From Candidatus Geothermarchaeota archaeon (GTDB taxonomy: Archaea; Thermoproteota; Nitrososphaeria; Geothermarchaeales; JDFR-13): DNA of 8,099 bases. The notes under the pieces were generated by a model that had not been told where the DNA came from, made no database searches, and was given only the letters and a program-made list of their open reading frames with translations. Numbering within the stretch: position 1 is the stretch's first letter; each line of letters starts with the position of its first letter. The position numbers were made by a program, and so were the translations under genes. The stretch is from contig WAMZ01000096.1 of NCBI GenBank assembly GCA_015522055.1, positions 1-8,099 on the forward strand, in the 5' to 3' direction. Positions 1 to 5,851 of this stretch are shown here, in pieces.

Positions 1-975
1 CCTAGCCTCCCCGGGGTATATAGATATATCCCTAGATCTATGTTAAAGAAGGATGTTATTATATCCCTCGGAGAGGGAGATACACCCGTAGTTAAGGTCT
101 CAAAGAATTTATATTTCAAACTCGAGTATCTCAATCCTTCAGGCTCTTTTAAAGACAGGGGGGCCGCAACATCAATAAAAATTGTCCATGACTTTGGCTA
201 CAGAAATGTTGCTGAGGATTCCTCGGGCAATGCTGGTGCCTCCATAGCATTATACAGCAATGTATATGGCTTAAATGCATATATATTTATTCCGAGGAAT
301 GCACCAATAAATAAAAGGAATTATATAGAATTACTCGGCGCAAAACTCCATCTCTGCACCGATAGGGGAGAGGCATACCAAAAAGCTCTAAACTATAGTA
401 AAACTAGGTCCATCTATTACATCGGCCATCTCGTAAATCCATACTTCAATCTAGGGCTTGAATCCATAGCATTTGAAAACTCAAAAATCCTCGGATGGAT
501 AGATAATATAGTAGTCCCAGTTGGAAGTGGAGGACTATACCTGGGAATATATAATGGCCTAAAGAAGATGCGTGAGATGGGTAAGATAGATTATATACCT
601 AAGATACATGCAATTGAGGCTGAAGGCTACGTAAGGCTATCAGGCGATGTGGATAACAGGGTAAAAAGCAAATTAGGAGATGGCGTAAGAGTTCCCGGCC
701 CCCCGAGGAAGAGTCAACTAATGGATGCGATTAGAGATACTGGTGGAGCCGCAACATGGGTTGGGGATAACGAGATAAGGATAGCCCTCACAGAACTTAT
801 TAAAATGGGCTTCATAGTTGAGCCCACATCTGCATTGGCGTATGCAGGCTACAAGAAGCTACTAGAGACTTACATACCACCTGACGAGAACACATTAATT
901 ATCTTAACTGGAAGTGGCCTAAAGATGCTTGGTGAATTACATAATATAACCCGTTATAAAGCGGGGGATCGGTAG
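1..975 (+). CDS. thrC: Threonine synthase-like PLP enzyme, 5' end outside the window (partial)
   Basis: Probable threonine synthase, which converts O-phospho-L-homoserine to L-threonine with pyridoxal phosphate in the cytoplasm (last step of threonine synthesis). The first in-frame ATG is at 40, but the frame is open to base 1 and the residues before it read PSLPGVYRYIP, resembling the family's GxWRY motif that precedes SLGEGxTP. The true start is therefore upstream of the window and the ATG at 40 is internal (numbering below counts from it). Visible motifs are SLGEGDTP (9-16), GSFKDRGA with the PLP-binding lysine K38, EDSSGNAGAS (59-68) that contacts the cofactor, and the phosphate-cup loop PVGSGGL (160-166). 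The C-terminal VEPTSA and TGSGLK also fit fold type II PLP enzymes. The unseen N terminus may carry the zinc-ribbon segment common in archaeal threonine synthases. Related lyases such as cysteate synthase or threonine dehydratase share the fold, so the substrate is inferred. It ends 72 bases before the next gene. Confidence 0.8.
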   Translation, partial: PSLPGVYRYIPRSMLKKDVIISLGEGDTPVVKVSKNLYFKLEYLNPSGSFKDRGAATSIKIVHDFGYRNVAEDSSGNAGASIALYSNVYGLNAYIFIPRNAPINKRNYIELLGAKLHLCTDRGEAYQKALNYSKTRSIYYIGHLVNPYFNLGLESIAFENSKILGWIDNIVVPVGSGGLYLGIYNGLKKMREMGKIDYIPKIHAIEAEGYVRLSGDVDNRVKSKLGDGVRVPGPPRKSQLMDAIRDTGGAATWVGDNEIRIALTELIKMGFIVEPTSALAYAGYKKLLETYIPPDENTLIILTGSGLKMLGELHNITRYKAGDR

Positions 976-1000
976 TAACAAATAATATGCCTCCTAAACT

Positions 1001-1014
1001 AAAGATTTATATAT
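1001..1014 (+). promoter_or_regulatory. Archaeal TATA-box promoter of the PIN-ATPase gene
   Basis: The run TTTATATAT at 1006-1014 is preceded by the purine-rich AAAGA, resembling a TFB recognition element. Transcription starting about 25 bases downstream would begin near 1035, leaving a short leader of roughly 12 bases that holds the weak ribosome site GGATGAT at 1036-1042, just before the ATG at 1048. The gene is therefore probably transcribed separately from the threonine synthase gene. Confidence 0.55.
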
Positions 1015-1047
1015 CCCCAAATAATCTCGGTTATAGGATGATTAGAC

Positions 1048-2604
1048 ATGAATAAGAATTATATATTGACATTGGATGCCTTAAAAAGCGGGCTCGTATC
1101 AAAATTGGTAGAGAGTGGAATCTTAGAGGGAGACTTTATACTCCCATGGAGCGTAGTCAAAAGTATAGATAGAGACCTTATAAATAATTCTATAGGTAGA
1201 GAAAGGGTCCTCAAAGAGTTGAATAGGCTAAGGAACCTTGCCGAGAATGGTAAGATAAACTTGGAATATGTAGATGATGGTGAGACAGACACATTAAAGT
1301 CGGTGGTGAACCTATCTAATAAATATGGAGCGGTAATATTAACGGCGTCCGAGGAGAAGTATAAGCTATATAAGTCTATAGGTGCAAAAAGTAGCATATT
1401 GAGAGACCCGAATGTCGATTTACCACGAGTAATTAAGTATTTCGATGAATCCACGATGTCCGTACACTTGAAGGAAGGTGTGAACCCGAGGGCAAAGAAG
1501 GGGAGTCCAGGTAACTGGGTATATACAGATATTGACGAGAAGATTTTAACAAGGGAAGACTTGGAAGAGATGATTGATGAGTTGATGGAGTTTGCAAAAG
1601 TTGATGAAGAGACGTTCGTAGAGAAGATGGGTAAAGGTGTTATACTAATCCAGCTAAGGCAGTATAGGATAGTTATAGCCACACCCCCATTCAGCGATGG
1701 ATATGAAATAACTGTGGTTAAACCTATAAAGAAACTAACTCTAGATGACTACAACCTACCACCATCCTTGATAAGGAGATTTAGGGAGAGGGCTGAAGGC
1801 ATACTCATAGCCGGGGCCCCGGGAGAGGGTAAGACCACATTTAGCCAAGCACTAGCAGAATTCTATAGAAGTCTTGGTAAGGTAGTAAAGACCATAGAGT
1901 CACCCAGGGATCTCCAGCTCCCACCAGATATAACACAGTACAGTAAAAACTATAGTGATGAATCAGAGCTATACGATATAATGCTACTCTCCAGGCCGGA
2001 CTTCACAATCTTCGACGAAATGAGGACAACCGAGGACTTCAAACTATTTATAGACCTCAGGCTAGCCGGTGTTGGAATGATAGGCGTTGTACACGCAGCC
2101 AAACCTATAGATGCTGTTCAGAGATTCGTAGAGAGGCTTGAGCTTGGTATGATACCCAGCGTCTTAGATACAGTAATATACCTAAAGGGTGGGCAAGTGT
2201 CAAAGGTATATGAAGTATCCATGGCAGCCCGTGTCCCATATGGATTGCAGAGGGAGGAACTGGCTAGACCAGTGGTGGAGATCAGGGACTTCTTCACAAA
2301 GAAAGTAGAATATGAATTCTATGTATTCGGTAGGCGTGTATTCGTCATACCCGTAGGGAAGAGTAGAGAGGTATACATCGATGAGTACGGGTCCCCAGCC
2401 ACCGTGGAGGAGATAATTAGGCATGAGCTCGGCGATATCATCGATGAGATGGAGATAAAGATGATAAATGAGAAGCAGGCTATACTATTCGTACCAACCT
2501 GGGGATATAGACAGGTGAAGAAGGCCCTGAAAGGGAAGGCTAGGAAGCTAAGAAAGAAGTATGGTATAAAGATAGCTATAGAGCCTATAATCACGAGTGA
2601 CTAA
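1048..2604 (+). CDS. PIN domain / PilT-type ATPase / degenerate KH domain protein
   Basis: Member of the widespread archaeal family joining an N-terminal PIN (RNase-like) domain, a PilT/VirB11-like ATPase and a C-terminal KH domain. A role in RNA processing or a ribosome-associated activity is usually presumed, but the function is unproven. The PIN domain covers about residues 5-115, with D10, D81 and E102 as likely acidic positions. A linker holds the family hallmark MSVHLKEGVNP (137-147). The ATPase core has Walker A GAPGEGKTT (256-264), Walker B TIFDEM with D323 and E324, and H349 in VVHA, typical of secretion-ATPase relatives. The C terminus (about 455-515) aligns with the KH region, but where GxxG is expected it reads KGKA (495-498). 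The length of 518 is lower than many relatives of 600 or more, as I recall them. The start ATG is supported by the TATA box and a short leader. The gene converges on the aminotransferase gene after 14 bases. Confidence 0.85.
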   Translation: MNKNYILTLDALKSGLVSKLVESGILEGDFILPWSVVKSIDRDLINNSIGRERVLKELNRLRNLAENGKINLEYVDDGETDTLKSVVNLSNKYGAVILTASEEKYKLYKSIGAKSSILRDPNVDLPRVIKYFDESTMSVHLKEGVNPRAKKGSPGNWVYTDIDEKILTREDLEEMIDELMEFAKVDEETFVEKMGKGVILIQLRQYRIVIATPPFSDGYEITVVKPIKKLTLDDYNLPPSLIRRFRERAEGILIAGAPGEGKTTFSQALAEFYRSLGKVVKTIESPRDLQLPPDITQYSKNYSDESELYDIMLLSRPDFTIFDEMRTTEDFKLFIDLRLAGVGMIGVVHAAKPIDAVQRFVERLELGMIPSVLDTVIYLKGGQVSKVYEVSMAARVPYGLQREELARPVVEIRDFFTKKVEYEFYVFGRRVFVIPVGKSREVYIDEYGSPATVEEIIRHELGDIIDEMEIKMINEKQAILFVPTWGYRQVKKALKGKARKLRKKYGIKIAIEPIITSD

Positions 2605-2614
2605 TCCAGATTAG
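2601..2614. repeat. Short perfect inverted repeat between convergent genes
   Basis: CTAATC-CA-GATTAG is a perfect 6-base palindrome with a 2-base centre. It contains the stop codon of the PIN-ATPase gene and fills most of the 14-base gap to the end of the aminotransferase gene. As RNA it could form at most a 5-bp, 4-base-loop hairpin, and no T-tract follows on either strand, so a terminator role is only a possibility. Confidence 0.3.
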
Positions 2615-2618
2615 GGTG

Positions 2619-3968
2619 CTACCTAAACTCCCTATCAGCCTCCTTAATCACCTCAGAAAGTATATCTAACCCCTCATCCACCACATCCCTGGTAATTACA
2701 AGGGGTGGAGCTATCCTCAAGGCGCTCTCACCACCACCGATTATCAATAGACCCCGCTTAAAACACTGTTCAATAATCCATGACGCAGCCTTAGGATTGG
2801 GCTCCCTACTCTCCCTATCCTTGACAACCTCAACACCTATCATAAGACCTATTCCCCTAACATCACCTATCAAATCAACCTCATCCATCAATTCCCTAAG
2901 CCTAGTCATAATATACTCACCCTGTATCCTCGCATTCTCCATCAATCCATCCATAAGCAAATCCAATGTAGCCTCCGCAGCCGCCAGGGATACCGGGTTA
3001 CCACCAAATGTATTGGCATGGCTCCCCTTAGGTAGACTCATTACATCACCGTCACCCACCAACGCCCCCAGTGGCAAACCTGACGCTATCCCCTTCGCCA
3101 GAGCAGCCAAGTCAGGCTTTACACCAAAGTTGTAAATAGCCAATAGCCTCCCAGTCCGCCCCATACCACTCTGGACCTCATCAGCCACCAACAATATACC
3201 ATGCTTCTCAGTAAGTCTACGTAGCATTACCATAAATTCCTTTGGAGGAACAACGTAACCACCCTCACCCTGTATAGGCTCTATGAAGAAGGCACCCACC
3301 TCACTAGGGTCAACAATCTTTCTAAAGACAACGTCCTCGATATAACCTATCGTCCTCTCCGCACACTCATCGGGATCCCTAGATCCAAATGGACACCTAT
3401 ATGGATTGGGATAAGGAACATGAATGACGCCAGGCAACAAGGGATGGAAATATTTCTTATGAATAGTTTTACTCGCAGACAATGTTAATGCCGCCATAGT
3501 CCTACCATGGAATGAATTGAGGAATGAGATTAGATATGGACGTTCACCCTTAAAGTATCCCCTCGAGACCTTTATGGCGGCCTCTATAGACTCGGCACCA
3601 CTATTAGTGAAGAATACCTTACCCCCACTCCAACCAAGGGCCTTGACAAGCTTCTCCGCATATCTAGGTGCCAACTCATAGTAAAAATCCGTCAAGCTAT
3701 AATGTAGAAACCTTCCAATTTGATCCTTTATACGCTCCACAACAGGTTTGGGAAGATGACCAGTATTCAATACAGCCAATCCAGAGTTAAAATCAATATA
3801 TCTATTACCATCAACATCCTCGACTATAACCCCATCACCCCTGGTTATAACCAGTGGATACCACCTGACATATGACTGCATAAGATACTTCTCATCCCAC
3901 TCAATAATACGTCTAGCATTCGGCCCTGGGGGAATCACCCTAATTTTAGAAAATCTCCTAACCGCCAC
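2619..3968 (-). CDS. Class III PLP-dependent aminotransferase (4-aminobutyrate aminotransferase / amino acid racemase-like)
   Basis: Fold type I, subgroup II aminotransferase of the GABA/ornithine/acetylornithine family, acting in the cytoplasm on an amino group, often a terminal one. At 449 residues it has the normal full length. Motifs are NSGAES (122-127) binding the PLP phosphate, NSFHGRT (151-157) with the ring-stacking region, VADEVQSGMGR (261-271) with D263 facing the pyridine nitrogen, K292 in LAKG as the Schiff-base lysine, and ANTFGGNP (318-325). The NPYRCPFG segment (188-195) resembles archaeal members. Some archaeal relatives annotated as GabT are in fact amino acid racemases with broad substrate range, so the reaction is uncertain. 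The start is GTG at 3968: an in-frame TAG directly precedes it, and GGAGGTG lies 7 bases upstream. It is divergent from the isomerase operon and convergent with the PIN-ATPase gene, so it is probably a single-gene unit. Confidence 0.9.
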   Translation of the reverse strand: MAVRRFSKIRVIPPGPNARRIIEWDEKYLMQSYVRWYPLVITRGDGVIVEDVDGNRYIDFNSGLAVLNTGHLPKPVVERIKDQIGRFLHYSLTDFYYELAPRYAEKLVKALGWSGGKVFFTNSGAESIEAAIKVSRGYFKGERPYLISFLNSFHGRTMAALTLSASKTIHKKYFHPLLPGVIHVPYPNPYRCPFGSRDPDECAERTIGYIEDVVFRKIVDPSEVGAFFIEPIQGEGGYVVPPKEFMVMLRRLTEKHGILLVADEVQSGMGRTGRLLAIYNFGVKPDLAALAKGIASGLPLGALVGDGDVMSLPKGSHANTFGGNPVSLAAAEATLDLLMDGLMENARIQGEYIMTRLRELMDEVDLIGDVRGIGLMIGVEVVKDRESREPNPKAASWIIEQCFKRGLLIIGGGESALRIAPPLVITRDVVDEGLDILSEVIKEADREFR

Positions 3969-3975
3969 CTAGACA

Positions 3976-3982
3976 CACCTCC
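3976..3982 (-). promoter_or_regulatory. Ribosome binding site of the aminotransferase gene
   Basis: On the minus strand this reads GGAGGTG, a strong match to the archaeal Shine-Dalgarno sequence, with 7 bases to the GTG at 3968. Together with the in-frame stop just upstream of that GTG it fixes the non-ATG start. Confidence 0.8.
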
Positions 3983-4002
3983 AGAAACATAGAATGGTTG
4001 AC

Positions 4003-4010
4003 ACAATAAA
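4003..4010 (-). promoter_or_regulatory. Possible TATA box of the aminotransferase gene
   Basis: The minus strand reads TTTATTGT about 35-42 bases before the GTG start. A start of transcription about 25 bases downstream would fall near the ribosome site, giving a short leader as proposed for the PIN-ATPase gene. A/T-rich alternatives lie farther upstream at 4031-4043, so the choice is weak. Confidence 0.35.
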
Positions 4011-4048
4011 CATTGTAGGGTACACGTTAAAATTCTTAATATATGCCA

Positions 4049-4057
4049 TTTATATTT
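4049..4057 (+). promoter_or_regulatory. TATA-box promoter of the isomerase-phosphatase-ThyX-like operon
   Basis: TTTATATTT lies about 50 bases before the ATG at 4105. A transcript starting near 4079 would have a leader of about 25 bases carrying GGAGTG at 4092-4097, 7 bases before the ATG. No other comparable box is seen before the two downstream genes, which overlap their predecessors, so this probably drives all three. Confidence 0.5.
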
Positions 4058-4104
4058 CAAAGAAGCATCTATTAATGGTAATATAGAGCCCGGAGTGAAA
4101 AGGG

Positions 4105-5130
4105 ATGAAGTGGAGAGATGTATTGGAGCTCAAGGAGAAGGTGGATAAAAGCAATTTCATGGATGAATATCTCAAATGGGGAAGCTGGCTAAATAGGGCA
4201 TATAAATCCTCCCCCACCCACCGAGGGGATATATCTAAAGTCGTTATAGTAGGTATGGGAGGCTCAGGCATAACAGGTGATATAATAAAATACTATCTCG
4301 AGTATGAATATGATATAGACATACATGTCTATAAAGACTGGAGAATACCTAGACACAAGCTACAGGGATCGATACTCATAGCAATAAGCTTCTCAGGCAA
4401 CACCATCGAGACCATAAAGGCCTTGGAGGAATCACTTAACCACATAGACCTAAATACGGTATATATAGTGACGACTGACGGGACCCTCGAAAAAATGGGG
4501 TTAGAAAAAGGTTTGAAAACAGTTAAAATTGATAGAGCATTGGCACCCAGAGCCGGCCTAGCGCAACTCGTAGGATCAACAATAAAGATATTAAGAGACG
4601 TGGTCGGGGAAACCCTAGATAACGAGGTAGCCAGGATATCTTCTGCACTGGAGAACGATGCAAAGAGATACTATATAGATAATAAGGATAATAGAGCATT
4701 CAACATAGCCTTCCATATATGGGGTAGATACCCGATATTCTACGGGACAAGTAGGTCATACCCCGTGCTAGCTAGGGCTAAAGCAATGGTGAATGAGAAT
4801 GCCAAGCTAAGTGGATACTATCAAGTTTACCCAGAGGGATACCATAATGAGATAGAAATATTCGACGAGCAGATAGACCCCGTCCTCCTGCCACTAATTA
4901 TTAGATGGGATGATGAGGAAGATATTTTCAGACCCCTAAAGGAGTTCCTAGAGGAGAAAGAGATAGAGTACTATGAGATACCAGTACAAGGAAAATCCTA
5001 CCTCGAATATGTATTGAGAGCCATATTACTACTAGACATGGCATCCATATATCTGGCATACCTAACTAGGAGAGACCCGCTGCCGACTAAGGCGATAAAT
5101 AATGTAAAGGGGAGGATGAGGATTGAGTAG
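4105..5130 (+). CDS. Bifunctional phosphoglucose/phosphomannose isomerase
   Basis: Archaeal dual-specificity isomerase that interconverts glucose 6-phosphate or mannose 6-phosphate with fructose 6-phosphate in the cytoplasm, serving gluconeogenesis and sugar-nucleotide supply. The first SIS domain has VVIVGMGGSGITGD (46-59) and the sugar-phosphate loop SFSGNT (95-100). APRAGLAQLVG (147-157) matches the conserved PRA segment. In the second SIS domain, E231 in NENAK and H247 in PEGYHNEIE are 16 residues apart, as are the catalytic Glu203 and His219 reported for the Pyrobaculum enzyme. K329 near the C terminus is a candidate for that enzyme's Lys298. At 341 residues it is slightly longer than the usual 300-325. 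The ATG start has GGAGTG 7 bases upstream. It is the first gene of an apparent three-gene operon, and its last 8 bases overlap the phosphatase gene. Confidence 0.93.
   Translation: MKWRDVLELKEKVDKSNFMDEYLKWGSWLNRAYKSSPTHRGDISKVVIVGMGGSGITGDIIKYYLEYEYDIDIHVYKDWRIPRHKLQGSILIAISFSGNTIETIKALEESLNHIDLNTVYIVTTDGTLEKMGLEKGLKTVKIDRALAPRAGLAQLVGSTIKILRDVVGETLDNEVARISSALENDAKRYYIDNKDNRAFNIAFHIWGRYPIFYGTSRSYPVLARAKAMVNENAKLSGYYQVYPEGYHNEIEIFDEQIDPVLLPLIIRWDDEEDIFRPLKEFLEEKEIEYYEIPVQGKSYLEYVLRAILLLDMASIYLAYLTRRDPLPTKAINNVKGRMRIE
5109..5115 (+). promoter_or_regulatory. Ribosome binding site inside the isomerase gene, setting the TTG start of the phosphatase gene
   Basis: GGGGAGG lies within the last codons of the isomerase gene, 7 bases before the TTG at 5123. 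A TGA in the phosphatase frame at 5117-5119 excludes any start farther upstream, and the next in-frame methionine is residue 48, beyond the catalytic DxD. TTG is therefore the likely start. Confidence 0.7.
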
Positions 5131-5851
5131 AGCCCCAAAATGGGATATTCTAAGGGAGATAGATGTAATAGTTGTAGATATAGATGGGACGATAACCGAT
5201 GATAAGGGTTTCATAGATCCTCAAGCAATAATTAAAATAAGGGAGCTGGAGAGAAATGGGGTAATGGTTTCCCTAGCAAGTGGAAACGCACTACCAGTAA
5301 CAAAGGGTTTAGCCACATATATAGGTGCCTCAGGGCCAGTCATCGCAGAATCTGGATGTGTAATAGAGATGCTAGGAGAAATATATGTATATGGAGACCC
5401 CGAGGAGACCAAGAGAGCATTGGAACAAATCAACCGAAGATTCTACGGTAGGATCCACGAAAGCTGGTCCAATCTATATAGACATGTAGATATCGCCATT
5501 AGACCCACCGTCCCCAAACATATGCTTGAAGAGACGATAGATACAAGCAAAATAGTTATATTAGATAGTAAATTTGCATACCACATTCATCCCAGAGGGA
5601 TAGATAAGGGGACAGCCATACACAAAATAGCCGAGCTACTAAATCTAGATGAGAAATATATAGCCTCAATAGGGGACAGTGAACTGGATATACCAATGCT
5701 CAGAGAGTCAGGCTATGGAGTAGCCCTAAGCAACTCTCCAAAAGAATTAAAGGAAATAGCCGATTACATAACGAAAGGTTCATACTCAGCTGGATTTATA
5801 GAATTTGCAGATATACTGATAAATACCAAGAGAGAGGGGTTAGGCAAGTGA
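5123..5851 (+). CDS. HAD-family phosphatase, archaeal phosphoglycolate phosphatase type
   Basis: Probable Mg-dependent phosphatase of the HAD superfamily with a type C2 cap, close to the archaeal phosphoglycolate phosphatase group (2-phosphoglycolate to glycolate). Motif I is VVDIDGT with nucleophile D19 and acid D21, motif II is LASGN with S53, motif III is K162 in GIDKGTA, and motif IV is GDSELD with D185 and D189. GPVIAESGCVI (71-81) closely resembles the archaeal phosphoglycolate phosphatases. The cap lies between about 86 and 155. At 242 residues it is slightly longer than the usual 225 or so. It starts with TTG, overlaps the isomerase gene by 8 bases and the next gene by 4, so translation is probably coupled. 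Relatives in this subfamily dephosphorylate sugar phosphates, and the isomerase neighbour makes a hexose phosphate substrate possible. Confidence 0.85.
   Translation: MSRAPKWDILREIDVIVVDIDGTITDDKGFIDPQAIIKIRELERNGVMVSLASGNALPVTKGLATYIGASGPVIAESGCVIEMLGEIYVYGDPEETKRALEQINRRFYGRIHESWSNLYRHVDIAIRPTVPKHMLEETIDTSKIVILDSKFAYHIHPRGIDKGTAIHKIAELLNLDEKYIASIGDSELDIPMLRESGYGVALSNSPKELKEIADYITKGSYSAGFIEFADILINTKREGLGK
5834..5839 (+). promoter_or_regulatory. Ribosome binding site for the ThyX-like gene
   Basis: GAGGGG near the end of the phosphatase gene lies 8 bases before the GTG at 5848. That GTG shares GTGA with the phosphatase stop TGA, a classic coupled-translation arrangement. Confidence 0.5.

Noticed and set aside
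16..30. TATA-like GTATATAGATATATC upstream of the ATG at 40, as a promoter of the threonine synthase gene
   Set aside because: It lies within an open frame encoding the conserved GVYRY element, and its distance to the ATG is shorter than the usual archaeal spacing. It is more likely coding sequence.
1059..1682. Long minus-strand open frame of 207 codons opposite the PIN-ATPase gene
   Set aside because: It is serine/isoleucine-rich with no recognisable motif and mirrors the codon bias of the well-supported opposite-strand gene, so it is a shadow frame. The same holds for the smaller antisense frames at 2797-3135, 5221-5433, 5796-6062 and 6480-6674.
1811..1823. GC-rich palindromic CCGGGGCCCCGGG as a possible regulatory or recombination site
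   Set aside because: It encodes the GAPG part of the Walker A motif, so protein constraint explains it.
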